Of a DNA stretch of 64,000 bases, positions 8,657-16,912 are shown piece after piece (the stretch's first letter is position 1; each line of letters begins with the position of its first letter). The translations under genes and the position numbers were made by a program. A model generated the notes under the pieces. It was not told the origin of the DNA. It saw only the letters and a list, made by a program, of their open reading frames with translations, and searched no databases. The stretch is from Tenggerimyces flavus. Lineage in GTDB: Bacteria > Actinomycetota > Actinomycetes > Propionibacteriales > Actinopolymorphaceae. The stretch lies in NCBI RefSeq assembly GCF_016907715.1, contig NZ_JAFBCM010000001.1:1860001-1924000 (forward strand), given 5' to 3'.

Positions 8657-9826
8657 GTGTCGACCGAAGCGCCGCGACGGGTGCCGGGGAGTGGTCCCGC
8701 TGCCGTCCGGGTGTTCACGACCGTCCTCACCGACGGTCCCGTCTCCCGCGTCGACGTCGCCCGACTGACCGGTCTGTCGCCTGCCGCCGTCACCAAAGCG
8801 GTCCGTCCGCTGCTCGACGCCGGCTACCTCGTCGAGGGTGAGCTGGAGGACCGGCCCGCCAGTGTCGGACGGCCGGCCAACCCACTCGAGGTCGACGCCG
8901 ACCGCGAGTTCTTCGTCGGGATCAAGGCCACCGCCGACGAGCTCGTCGGCGTCGTCACCGACCTGCGGGCCGTCGTTCGCCGGGCCAAGCACGTACGGCT
9001 CCGCGACCACGATGTCGACCATGTCGTGGACGCGATCGCCAAGCTCACCAAGGACCTGCTGAGCACCGACCGCGCCTTCCAGCGACGCACCACCGGCCTC
9101 GGCCTCGCGATCGCCGGCGACGTCGACCACCACGCGGGCGTCGCGCGCTACTCGCCGTTCCTGGACTGGCAGAACGTCCCGATCGCGAGGCTCGTCCGCA
9201 AGGCGACCGGCCTGGAGACGTTCGTCGAGAACGACGTCAAGGCGCTCACCCGGGCCGAGCAGTGGTTCGGCCACGGCGTCGGCTCGCACTCGTTCGCGCT
9301 CGTCACGATCGGCGCCGGCATCGGCTGCGGCCTCGTCGCCGACGGCCAGCTGGTCGAGGGCGCGCACGACGTCGCGGGCGAGCTCGGCCACGTCACCGTC
9401 GACCTGAACGGCGCGGAGTGCATGTGCGGCGGCCGCGGCTGCGTCGAGACCGTCGCGTCCGAACGGGCGATCGTCGAGCACCTCAGGTCCGCCACCGGCG
9501 AGCCCGAACTCACCCTCACCGCCGCCCTCGCCCGAGCCCGCACCGGCGACGCCGCGACCCAACGGGTGTTCCGCGAGGCCGGCCGCGCGATCGGTGTCGC
9601 CCTCGCCACCGTCGCCAACCTGGTCGGCCCGGAGCGCATCGTCGTGTCCGGCGAGGGCCTGCCGACCTACGAGCTCGTCGAGGAGCAGATCCGCGAGGAG
9701 TTCGGACGGCAGGCGTACGGGGCCGCCCGCTGTGATGTAATCACCCGCGAGATGCCGTTCGAGGAATGGGCCCGCGGCGCCGCCGCGGTAGCCATCGGGC
9801 AATTGCTGGCAGCGGAGCGCTTATGA
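8657..9826 (+). CDS. ROK-family transcriptional regulator
   Basis: 389 residues. Residues ~15-75 form a winged helix-turn-helix (VARLTGLSPAAVTKAVRPLLDAGYL). The rest is a sugar-kinase-like ROK domain: the GAGIGCGLVADGQLVEGAHDVAGELGH phosphate/sugar region and the structural zinc motif CMCGGRGCVE. ROK repressors respond to sugars or sugar phosphates. GTG 8657 is preceded by AAGG at 8646-8649. Its stop overlaps the ATG of the SGNH esterase by 4 bp (ATGA), so regulator and secreted esterase are cotranscribed. This suggests a role in using an acylated carbohydrate, although no sugar transporter is present. Confidence 0.85.
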   Translation: MSTEAPRRVPGSGPAAVRVFTTVLTDGPVSRVDVARLTGLSPAAVTKAVRPLLDAGYLVEGELEDRPASVGRPANPLEVDADREFFVGIKATADELVGVVTDLRAVVRRAKHVRLRDHDVDHVVDAIAKLTKDLLSTDRAFQRRTTGLGLAIAGDVDHHAGVARYSPFLDWQNVPIARLVRKATGLETFVENDVKALTRAEQWFGHGVGSHSFALVTIGAGIGCGLVADGQLVEGAHDVAGELGHVTVDLNGAECMCGGRGCVETVASERAIVEHLRSATGEPELTLTAALARARTGDAATQRVFREAGRAIGVALATVANLVGPERIVVSGEGLPTYELVEEQIREEFGRQAYGAARCDVITREMPFEEWARGAAAVAIGQLLAAERL

Positions 9827-11001
9827 AGAAGATGCTCGTCGTCCTGCTCGTTCTCGGGTGTGGGTTGGTCGGTACGCCCGCCAATGCGTCCACCAGCGCC
9901 TGGACGGCGAGCTGGGGGACCGCGCCGACCCAGCAGTGGGACGCGCAGCCCCAGACGACCGTCCGCAACGTCGTGCATCTCAGCGTGGGCGGCAATGTCG
10001 TCCGCGTACGGCTCTCGAACCTGTTCGGCAAGGCACCGCTCGTCGTCGACCGCGCCACCGTCGCGGTCTCGGCGAACGGCACCGCCGATATCGTCGCCGG
10101 CACTCTGCGCACGCTGCGCGTCCACGGCAAGGCGCGGTTGACGATCCCCGCGGGCAAGGAGGTCGTCAGCGACCCGGTGCCGTTGCGCGTGGGCGACGAG
10201 GCCACCCTGCTCGTGTCCACGTACGTCGCGGACGCGCCCGGTGAGGGCACGATCCACCCGTTCGCCGCGCAGCGCTCGTTCGTCGCCACGGGTGACCACG
10301 CGGGCGATGCGACCGGCGGCGCGTTCGGCGCGACGACCGACTTCTGGTGGTACGTGACCGCGGTCGACGTGCTCGGTCCCCGGGTCCGCGGCGCTGTCGT
10401 CGCGTTCGGCGACTCGATCACCGACGGCGTCGGCTCTTCCTGGGACGTCAACCGTCGTTACCCCGACGTCCTCGCCCGGCGTTTGCTCGCGGCGGGCAAG
10501 CGGATGGGCGTCGCGAACGAGGGCATCGGCGGCAACAAGGTGCTGAAGGACCCGCTGCCCGGCCAGGAGTGGCAGGGACCGGGCGCGCTGACCAGGTTCG
10601 ACCGCGACGCGCTCGGCCGCGCCGGCGTACACACGGTCATCCTGCTCGAGGGCGTCAACGACCTCATCAACGCACCCGCCACCGACCCCGCCGCGCTGAT
10701 CGCCGCGTACGGAGAGCTCAAGAGCCGCGCCCACGCCAAGGGCGTCAAGCTGATCTGCGCGACTGTCCTTCCCTACAAGGGATTCGGGGCCTGGACGCCG
10801 CAGGCCGAGACCGCCCGCCAGGCCGTCAATGCGGCCGTCCGCGCGGGTGCCTGCGACGACCTGGTCGACTTCGACGCTGTCATGCGCGACCCCGCCGACC
10901 CGGAGCAGGTCAACCCGGCCTACGTCCAAGGGGACAAGCTGCACCCGAACGACGCCGGCTACGTCCTGATGGCCAACGCGATCGACCTCGCCGACCTGTA
11001 G
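9823..11001 (+). CDS. secreted SGNH/GDSL hydrolase
   Basis: 392 residues. Residues 1-22 are a Sec signal peptide (KKMLVVLLVLGCGLVG...ANA-ST). The first ~170 residues of the mature protein are a beta-rich domain, followed by an SGNH hydrolase domain: block I FGDSITDG with the nucleophile Ser, block II Gly in NEGIGGNK, block III EGVNDL with the oxyanion Asn, and block V GDKLHPND with the catalytic Asp-His. The arrangement matches extracellular GDSL lipases/esterases acting on acyl esters or carbohydrate esters. It is translationally coupled to the upstream ROK regulator. Confidence 0.85.
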   Translation: MKKMLVVLLVLGCGLVGTPANASTSAWTASWGTAPTQQWDAQPQTTVRNVVHLSVGGNVVRVRLSNLFGKAPLVVDRATVAVSANGTADIVAGTLRTLRVHGKARLTIPAGKEVVSDPVPLRVGDEATLLVSTYVADAPGEGTIHPFAAQRSFVATGDHAGDATGGAFGATTDFWWYVTAVDVLGPRVRGAVVAFGDSITDGVGSSWDVNRRYPDVLARRLLAAGKRMGVANEGIGGNKVLKDPLPGQEWQGPGALTRFDRDALGRAGVHTVILLEGVNDLINAPATDPAALIAAYGELKSRAHAKGVKLICATVLPYKGFGAWTPQAETARQAVNAAVRAGACDDLVDFDAVMRDPADPEQVNPAYVQGDKLHPNDAGYVLMANAIDLADL

Positions 11002-11044
11002 GGCGTGTCTCTCAAATATCGCCGGGCGCGCGACACCCCATGGT

Positions 11045-11127
11045 CGCCTTACCCGGCCAGTGCCCCCTCTACCTGGTGTCCACCCCACGTAAAGTGGCTA
11101 ATGATCATGTAAACATGATCGTTGGCC
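11045..11127 (+). repeat. 83-bp dispersed intergenic repeat, copy 1
   Basis: This copy aligns without gaps to the reverse complement of 39512-39594, with 65 of 83 positions identical. Its most conserved part is a palindrome: 11096-11110 pairs with 11113-11127 (core GATCATGT/ACATGATC, two G-U type pairs) around a two-base loop. It lies 44 bp after the SGNH esterase stop. The conserved hairpin suggests a REP-like or MITE-like element that may also terminate transcription. Confidence 0.75.
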
Positions 11128-11214
11128 CCAAGGCGGGCGGGGGCCGGGCGAACCCCACGCCGGACGAGAGATCGGGGCTAGAGGCGGAAGGGACGACCAG
11201 CAGGGAACCCGCGG

Positions 11215-12159
11215 TTATCCGAGGCGCCGTAGCGCTGTCTCGACAGCGACCTCGACCCGGGAAGTCATGCCGGGCCCATCGACGGGCCGGCGCCCAGCGA
11301 CCTGTTCACCGATCCACTTCGGCGCGTTGTCGTCATAGTGCAGCAGGGCATACAGATCCCACCACGGATCGAGAGTCACCCCGGCGATCGACTCATAGAG
11401 CGACCGAAGCTGCTCCGCCCATTCGGGCGAGTAGAGCGCCGCCAAGTATCGCCGACATTGCCCGACGTCGATCGCGCGCGACCCCCGATGGACGCCGAGC
11501 CAGTCGGTCAGGCCAGTGATCCTCCCGCGCGACCACAGCAGGTTGACCGGCAGGAAATCGCCGTGCAGAAAGACGGCACTGTCCTTGGGCGGCGGCGCGG
11601 CCATGGCACCGAACGCCGCCTTCCACACGGCCGGCTTCTGTGCGCCGACCGGCACCTGACGGCCGTCGAGCGGAGCGATCCAGGAATCCGTCCAAGGTCT
11701 GAACAGCTTCGCGGGGAGATCGAGGGAATGTAGCAAGACAGCAAGCTCCGCGATCCTCGTCAGCCATGATCGAGGCTCCGCCGGATCGAGGTGAACATGC
11801 CCGGGCAAACGTGTCATCAGCAACGATGGCGCGCCGCCCGTCGAAGCACCGGCGGCGTCAGTAGCCAGGATGCCCGGAACCGGGAGTCCGCTTCCCGCCA
11901 CCAGACCAAGGTTGGCGATCTCCCTCTCCAAAGCTCCCTGCAGGCCAAGCCCGCCCGGGTACTGACGCAGGACGACGAACGTTCGCCTTCCACGTCGCTC
12001 GACAGTCACCCGATGCATCGCGGAGGAGACACCACCGGTCAATCGGCGATGGCCAACGACGCGACTGCCCCGACCCATCGAAGCCGCAACCCAGGCGAGA
12101 GTCTCCACGGAAGGCCGACGCTGCCTGAACCCGCCATCCCTCCAGTCACCATCGGTCAT
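11215..12159 (-). CDS. aminoglycoside phosphotransferase-fold kinase
   Basis: 314 residues with the phosphotransferase (APH/choline kinase) fold: the nucleotide-loop region RRLTGGVSSAMHRV, an invariant Lys-like position replaced by the VVLRQYP segment, the catalytic loop FLHGDFLPVN and a metal-binding LTDWLG motif. Such proteins phosphorylate small hydroxylated molecules; only a minority are antibiotic-resistance enzymes. It is a single gene between the dispersed repeat and the S33 peptidase. The substrate is unknown, and the TDW in place of IDW is a small departure from the family pattern. Confidence 0.75.
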   Translation of the reverse strand: MTDGDWRDGGFRQRRPSVETLAWVAASMGRGSRVVGHRRLTGGVSSAMHRVTVERRGRRTFVVLRQYPGGLGLQGALEREIANLGLVAGSGLPVPGILATDAAGASTGGAPSLLMTRLPGHVHLDPAEPRSWLTRIAELAVLLHSLDLPAKLFRPWTDSWIAPLDGRQVPVGAQKPAVWKAAFGAMAAPPPKDSAVFLHGDFLPVNLLWSRGRITGLTDWLGVHRGSRAIDVGQCRRYLAALYSPEWAEQLRSLYESIAGVTLDPWWDLYALLHYDDNAPKWIGEQVAGRRPVDGPGMTSRVEVAVETALRRLG

Positions 12160-12248
12160 GAGCGCGAGGCTATTCGTCAGAGGGCCCGCGGCGATAAGGG
12201 ATTTCTCACCCGCCAGAGGAAGTGACCCGATGTCTCAGACGCAGGCCA

Positions 12249-13721
12249 CTAGAAGGGCTTGCGGGAGTCCACGCAGACGGTGCCCTTCGCGGGCAACGTG
12301 CCGTCGTTGAGGTAGGCGGCCATCGCGCCGAGCATGCACGGGTTGAACGCGCCCAGGGTGGTGTGCCCGGTCGAGCGGAACGTGAGCAGCCGGGCGTTGC
12401 CGAGGTCGGCGGTGAGTTGTTCGGCCATCCGGTACGGCGTCGCGGGGTCGTACGTGACGCCGGTGACGAGGATCGGCGCGGCGCTCTTGGGGTTGCGGAT
12501 CTTGCCGCGGAACGCGTTCTTGTCCTCGACGGGCCACAGTGCCGGACCGATGTCGTCGTAGCCCATCGCCCACCAGAAGTTGCGGAACATCGCGTAGTTC
12601 TGCTTCCCGCGTTCGACGTGGTCGGAGATCCGGCGGGAGGTCTGCTGGTCGACGTTCAGCACGGCGCTGCCGGAGTCGCCGGTCAGTGACTGGAACGCGT
12701 CGCTCCGGAACGCGATCATCGGAGCAGGATCGCCGGCGTCCGCCGCGACCAGTGCCTTGGCGAGGCCGGGCCAGTCCCGCTGGCTGTACAGGGCGCCCGA
12801 GGCGGCGAGCCGTACTTCGTCACCCGTCACCGGAGCCGGGTGCTCAGGATCGTTGGTGGGAAGGGGATTCTTGTCGAGCTTCGCCGTCAGCGCGTCGAAC
12901 GCCGCCTCGGGATCGGCACCGCCGAAGCCACACTTCGGGCCGGCCGCGGCGCACGCCGTGAAGAAGCGGTCGAGGAGTTCCTCGAACGAGGCGCCCTGCT
13001 GCTGTTGGTAATCGGCCGGCCGGTCGTAGTACGCCTGCACGTCGATCGCGCTGTCGAGGAACATCGCCCGCGCTCGGCCGGGGAACATCGACGCGTACGT
13101 CGCGCCGAGCACGGTCCCGTACGACTGCCCCACGTAGGTGAGATTCTGGTCGCCGACCGCCACGCGCAGCAGGTCGAGGTCGCGCGCGACGTTCGCCGTG
13201 CTCACGTGGGGGAGCAGCAGCTTGTTGTTCCGCAGGCACTTCTCCCCACGCTGCCGTGCCTCTGCGACGAGCGTCGGCACGTTCGCGGTCTCGGGACGGG
13301 TGAACACGATCGGACCGGTGTCCTCGTCGTGGCAGTCGATCGCCGGCCGGCTCGCGCCGACGCCGCGCGGGTCGAAGCCGACCCAGTCGAACCTGCTCAG
13401 CAGCTGGAACGCGGGCGGCGGTGCCGTTCGTACGAAGTCCACGCCCGAGCCGCCCGGCCCACCAGGGTTGAGGAACAGGGTCCCGATCCGGTGCTCCTGG
13501 TCGACCGCCTGGCGACGGATCAGCGCCAGCTCGATCTTCGTTCCGTGTGGCTTGCGGTAGTCGAGCGGGACCTTGGCGGTGGCGCACTCGAAGCCGCCCT
13601 CGCACGCCGTCCAGCCGAGCTTCGGCACCGGCGGAGCGGAGGCCGATGAGGCGGCAGCGGCGGTGGTCAGGGAGAACGTCAGGGCGACGATGACGGGGAC
13701 GACGAGGCGGCGAAGCGACAT
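12249..13721 (-). CDS. secreted S33 alpha/beta hydrolase (tripeptidyl aminopeptidase-like)
   Basis: 490 residues with a Sec signal peptide ending in SSASA-PP around residue 30. The mature part follows the actinobacterial tripeptidyl aminopeptidase pattern (SlpD/SlpE type): CATAKVPLDY, LFLNPGGPGGSG oxyanion region, nucleophile elbow VGQSYGT, catalytic Asp in TGVTYDPATP, and catalytic His in STGHTT, followed by the typical C-terminal paired-Cys segment ending VCVDSRKPF. It acts outside the cell on N termini of peptides. It is divergent from the regulator relic at 13808; such peptidases often sit beside AfsR-type regulators, so it may have lost its own regulator. Confidence 0.85.
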   Translation of the reverse strand: MSLRRLVVPVIVALTFSLTTAAAASSASAPPVPKLGWTACEGGFECATAKVPLDYRKPHGTKIELALIRRQAVDQEHRIGTLFLNPGGPGGSGVDFVRTAPPPAFQLLSRFDWVGFDPRGVGASRPAIDCHDEDTGPIVFTRPETANVPTLVAEARQRGEKCLRNNKLLLPHVSTANVARDLDLLRVAVGDQNLTYVGQSYGTVLGATYASMFPGRARAMFLDSAIDVQAYYDRPADYQQQQGASFEELLDRFFTACAAAGPKCGFGGADPEAAFDALTAKLDKNPLPTNDPEHPAPVTGDEVRLAASGALYSQRDWPGLAKALVAADAGDPAPMIAFRSDAFQSLTGDSGSAVLNVDQQTSRRISDHVERGKQNYAMFRNFWWAMGYDDIGPALWPVEDKNAFRGKIRNPKSAAPILVTGVTYDPATPYRMAEQLTADLGNARLLTFRSTGHTTLGAFNPCMLGAMAAYLNDGTLPAKGTVCVDSRKPF

Positions 13722-13807
13722 GCCTCCTGTGTAGGCGCGTGCCCAGGCGCATGCATGGGTGACGACTGCCTATATCTGGATTGCCGCGGTGAGGCAGGCT
13801 TGAACAC

Positions 13808-14008
13808 GTGCGGGTCAACCTGCTCGGGCCGCTCGACGTCCGAGACGACGCCGGCGAGCCGATCGAGGTCGCCGGCGTCCCGCCGCTCGCCACGATCACC
13901 GACCGCGCCCGTGCAGCACTCGGCCCCGAGGCGTACGAGGCCGCGTACGCCCGCGGCACCGCCCTCACCCGCGAGCAGGCCCTCGCCCGCGTTCAGGACT
14001 ACCTCTGA
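13808..14008 (+). pseudogene. relic of an AfsR/SARP-type regulator with a large internal deletion
   Basis: This 66-codon frame begins with a GTG and reads VNLLGPLDVRDDAGEPIEVAG, matching the first ~23 residues of AfsR/BTAD regulators (compare the intact gene at 19923). It then jumps to TDRARAALGPEAYEAAYARG and a final TREQALARV, which matches the last ~36 residues of the same family (intact gene: ARAREALGDEAYERAFATG). About 1000 residues (DNA-binding, BTAD, NB-ARC and TPR regions) are missing, yet the frame is kept. It is a collapsed regulator and not a functional gene. Confidence 0.8.
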
Positions 14009-14028
14009 CCTGGGAGGCCGGGGCCCGC

Positions 14029-15213
14029 CTATCTCTTGGCGTCGAACGAGGTCCAGGTGTTGGGGCCTTGAGCGGTGTGGAGGTGGACGGTCTGTGTGCC
14101 TTCGGCGTCGACAGAGAGCGAGAACTGGCTGGGCTCTGGTTCGCGATGTCGAACCCAGCGGGCGTGGGTGTCTTCAGCGACCGCCCACAGGTCTTGCGGC
14201 CCGCCGTACTCGACGTTGATTCGGGAACCGGTGTCGGTGACCTGCGTCCACGAACCATCCAGGTGGTGGCCCAAGTAGATCCCCGCGCCCCCTTCGGTCG
14301 TGATGCTGAAGGCCGACACGTCGGGTAGTGCCAGGCCTATGGCGAACCTCGCCGCGTCGCTGTCCAGGTCGAGTGGCCGAAGGCCGCTGCGTCTCCGAGT
14401 CGTTGTCTGGGCGGCGCGTCCACGTAGCTGTGCGAACGCCGGGCTCGCGTGCGACCGCATCGGCATGAACGAAGCGGCGTCGCGCAGAAACGAGCCCGAT
14501 GCGCTACCTCGACCGTCAGGAACGAGAAGAACGAGCGCATAGCCATGCAGACTGGTCTCGATGGTGGTCAGAATCCTGCCGCCGATCGCGGTCTGTGCGA
14601 TCCACTCCGACGGGATATGACGGACAGCGCAGGTAGCGATGATGCGGTCGAAAGGGGCGTTGGCCGACCAGCCGTTGGCGCCGTCGCCAGCGATCACAGT
14701 TGGCTGGAGCCCGAGAACGTTGAGTCTTCCGCGGGCCGTCTCGACGATTGCGGGGTCGACGTCGATGGTCGTGACGTTCTTGTCGCCGACGCGATGGCAT
14801 AGGAGCGCGGCGTTGTAGCCCGTGCCTGTGCCGATCTCCAATGTGCGCATGCCATCGTCCAATTCAAGGGCTTCGAGCATGCGGAGCATGAGACCTGGCG
14901 CGGTCGAGGAAGAGGTGGGAACACCGTGCGTCGCGCCGGGATCTCCATCGAATTGAGTCACGAGGGGCTCGTTCGAGTACACGACACCGATCCATTCCGG
15001 ATCGCTGGTCGTCACTAGCACGAGCTCGCCCGTTTCAGAGTGAGGCATGAAGAAACGTGGCAAGAATGCGTCACGTGGCGTGGCGAGTAGGGCCTGCCGC
15101 CACGCCTGCGACCGTAGATCTCCGGACTCGATGAGAAGGTCGGCCAATTCTGTGCGAAGGCGCTGCCGGGCTGGATCTCGGCCGACGTTCACGCTGTTGT
15201 GGTCCTCGTTCAC
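14029..15213 (-). CDS. PIMT-like O-methyltransferase of an ATP-grasp RiPP (graspetide) system
   Basis: 394 residues. The N-terminal half is a protein-L-isoaspartate O-methyltransferase-like domain: TPRDAFLPRFF near residue 45, the SAM-binding motif LEIGTGTGYNAALL (~145-158), and TIDVDP for the second SAM contact. The C-terminal half (~250-394) is an extra beta-rich domain typical of the methyltransferases paired with ATP-grasp peptide maturases (TIGR04188-type). Characterised relatives (fuscimiditide system) methylate an Asp in the graspetide, which then closes to an aspartimide. Start GTG 15213 overlaps the ATP-grasp stop by 4 bp (GTGA). It is the last gene of the RiPP operon and is convergent with the regulator relic. 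Confidence 0.85.
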   Translation of the reverse strand: MNEDHNSVNVGRDPARQRLRTELADLLIESGDLRSQAWRQALLATPRDAFLPRFFMPHSETGELVLVTTSDPEWIGVVYSNEPLVTQFDGDPGATHGVPTSSSTAPGLMLRMLEALELDDGMRTLEIGTGTGYNAALLCHRVGDKNVTTIDVDPAIVETARGRLNVLGLQPTVIAGDGANGWSANAPFDRIIATCAVRHIPSEWIAQTAIGGRILTTIETSLHGYALVLLVPDGRGSASGSFLRDAASFMPMRSHASPAFAQLRGRAAQTTTRRRSGLRPLDLDSDAARFAIGLALPDVSAFSITTEGGAGIYLGHHLDGSWTQVTDTGSRINVEYGGPQDLWAVAEDTHARWVRHREPEPSQFSLSVDAEGTQTVHLHTAQGPNTWTSFDAKR

Positions 15214-16184
15214 AACTGAGCTCCGACGAGTAGGTCGGCGATCGCGGCGGCGATCGGCAGGCCAGTTCGTTGTTGCATCCAGATCCACTGGCCGGACGGG
15301 TTGCATTCGAACATCACCCACTCACCCTTCCTGGTTACCGCGAAGTCGAAGGCGCCAAAGTTCAGTCCGAAGTGTTTCATCCAGGCCAGAACGCCAAGTC
15401 GTACCTCGTCGGGCACCCCGGTTGTGCCGTACTCGAGAGCGTCGTAGTCAGTCCGCCAGTCCACGTGCGCCTGCCGGCTCCGAGCGTGGATCGTGCCGGC
15501 GAACATGCGCTCGCCGACGACTGTGAGTCGAACTTCGTGATCCTTCTGTATCCACTCCTGAAACAGGTGGGCGGTAAGGCGTACCGAGTCGTCGATCTCC
15601 ACGGGGTCGATCAGCTGTGTCGGTACCCCGTTACGTGCGCCGTTGTCGTGCTGGAGCTGCCCACCGTGCAACGACTTGCACACCACCTGGCCACCGATAT
15701 CCCTGGCGAACTCGCGAGCATGTCGAGGGTCGTTCGTTATGAGCGTGCGCGGGATTCGCAGCCCGTAGGCGGCAGCGATGGGCAACTGGCAGGGCTTCTC
15801 CGCGGCCTTCATATCGACGTCTGGTCGGTTCACCCACACTGCAGGCAGAGCGTAGAGAACGCCAAGCAATCCGGCCACGGCCTCGCCCCGAGCCCAGCTG
15901 CGGTAGGGCTCGTCCACGTGATCGGCGATCGCTGGCGGTTCGGGCCGCCGGTAGTAGACGGCCCGGACCTGTTCCAGGTCAGCAGCTCGGCACGCTCCCT
16001 CTATGACACCGCACCAGCGCTCCTCGAGCCGCGCCCGTAACGTGAGATGCTGCGGGAAGGTGGAGAGGTCGAATCGCATGACCGGCGCCTGCCGAGAGTT
16101 CAGCTCGTGGACGACCAGATCGGCAGTCGGATCGAGTTCTTCGGCGAGAACCAGGATTGTGCCGCGGTCGAGCTTCGTTGTCAT
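15210..16184 (-). CDS. ATP-grasp peptide maturase (graspetide ligase)
   Basis: 324 residues, the size of the actinobacterial ATP-grasp ribosomal peptide maturases (TIGR04187/SAV_5884-type). The N-terminal pre-ATP-grasp fold (ILVLAEELDPTADLVVHELN) is followed by the YYRRPEPP motif common to this family, the ATP-grasp nucleotide-binding lysine region GGQVVCKSLHGG, FQEWIQKDHEVRLTVVG, and metal-binding residues in FGAFDFAV and MFECNPSGQW. It is expected to join Thr/Ser/Lys side chains of the precursor to Asp/Glu side chains, making macrolactone or macrolactam rings. ATG 16184 overlaps the precursor stop (ATGA); the frame is open further upstream but that part overlaps the precursor gene. Confidence 0.88.
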   Translation of the reverse strand: MTTKLDRGTILVLAEELDPTADLVVHELNSRQAPVMRFDLSTFPQHLTLRARLEERWCGVIEGACRAADLEQVRAVYYRRPEPPAIADHVDEPYRSWARGEAVAGLLGVLYALPAVWVNRPDVDMKAAEKPCQLPIAAAYGLRIPRTLITNDPRHAREFARDIGGQVVCKSLHGGQLQHDNGARNGVPTQLIDPVEIDDSVRLTAHLFQEWIQKDHEVRLTVVGERMFAGTIHARSRQAHVDWRTDYDALEYGTTGVPDEVRLGVLAWMKHFGLNFGAFDFAVTRKGEWVMFECNPSGQWIWMQQRTGLPIAAAIADLLVGAQL

Positions 16185-16402
16185 ACGACTCGGTACGGGT
16201 CGCTGGTGTCGTCGTTCTTGCTGTCGTAGTTGGTATTCGTACAGGTTGCCGGCATCTCGCTGGACAGGCACCACAGTTGGCCCCCAGCGACGACGTTCAC
16301 CTGCTGGTTCGGGTCGTAGGTCACCGATCCCGCCTCGATGTCGATGATGTGCGGTGAACGCTCCGCGCGGGCTCCGAACGGTACGGTCTGCTGGTCGGTC
16401 AT
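16181..16402 (-). CDS. graspetide precursor peptide (ATP-grasp target RiPP)
   Basis: 73 residues, immediately upstream of and overlapping the ATP-grasp ligase by 4 bp. The leader has the family hallmark PFGARAERSPH at residues 8-18, then DIEAG and VTYDP, and GGQLW at 40-44, as in TIGR04186-type putative ATP-grasp targets. The C-terminal part (about residues 47-71) is rich in Ser/Thr donors and acidic acceptors: S47, S48, E49, T53, T55, T57, D60, S61, K62, D64, D65, T66, S67, D68. DS (60-61) and DT (65-66) are candidate aspartimide sites. A GAGGAG ribosome-binding site stands 7-8 nt before ATG 16402. Ring pattern cannot be derived from sequence alone. Confidence 0.85.
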   Translation of the reverse strand: MTDQQTVPFGARAERSPHIIDIEAGSVTYDPNQQVNVVAGGQLWCLSSEMPATCTNTNYDSKNDDTSDPYRVV

Positions 16403-16429
16403 GGCGTTTCTCCTCTGCTCGATTGATCT

Positions 16430-16669
16430 CTAGGCTTGTCGAGGTGTGACTACGGTCGTAGCTGAGCCGCTAGGCATCTGGCGTAGGTCCGCCCCAAGTT
16501 CGACGAGAGTCAGTGGCCGGGGAACGATCGCCGTTCCGACCCGGGCCATTCGTGCCGATCCCCACGAGACCTCGATCTCGCTCATGGTCCACATGCCAAA
16601 GTTGTGGACGAGGTAGGCGGTTCTGTCGTCGACCGCGTCAAGATGGATGAGCAACGCTCGTAGGCGCAT
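16430..16669 (-). CDS. possible small protein upstream of the graspetide precursor
   Basis: A 79-residue frame on the same strand as the RiPP operon, ending 27 bp before the precursor start. It reads as a plausible small soluble protein (LLIHLDAVDDRTAYLVHNFG, then SEIEVSWGSARMARVG and a VPRPLTLVEL segment) but I recognise no family. ATG 16669 has no clear ribosome-binding site; a GGAGGGAG stands about 25 nt before it, nearer to an ATG in another frame. An internal ATG before SEIEVSW is an alternative start. It may be a true accessory gene of the RiPP locus or an unused frame. Confidence 0.4.
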   Translation of the reverse strand: MRLRALLIHLDAVDDRTAYLVHNFGMWTMSEIEVSWGSARMARVGTAIVPRPLTLVELGADLRQMPSGSATTVVTPRQA

Positions 16670-16791
16670 GCCATGCCCGGTTCCATCAATGGTCTCCCTC
16701 CGACTGTGCCTTGGCCGTGTCCGGGACCGATCGCGTCTACGGCACCTACTTCGGCGACGGACGTTGCATCGCTACCGCCAGTGAGATGCTG

Positions 16792-16818
16792 TTGCGCCGT
16801 CGAGTGCGCGGCTAGAAT
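16792..16818 (+). promoter_or_regulatory. weak promoter candidate for the HTH regulator
   Basis: The 243 bp between the small open frame and the HTH regulator start contains TTGCGC at 16792-16797 and TAGAAT at 16813-16818, with a 15-bp spacer. This could be a sigma-70-type promoter giving a ~90-nt leader. The spacer is short, so the call is tentative. I saw nothing else in this stretch. Confidence 0.25.
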
Positions 16819-16912
16819 TCGCCCTTCACGGTGGTTGTCGACCAAAGACCAATGCCGGTCAGCGGCACCAGCAGGCGTGCCGCGCAACTTCCGCAGTTCT
16901 ACGGGGAGTTCC

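Noticed and set aside
11215-12159. Antibiotic-resistance call for the APH-fold kinases (also at 18818 and 49781)
   Set aside because: Only fold motifs are visible. APH-fold proteins phosphorylate many metabolites, and no resistance context is present.
14075-14328. Plus-strand frames within the methyltransferase gene
   Set aside because: They overlap the clear SAM-dependent methyltransferase on the minus strand and show no start signal or family pattern.
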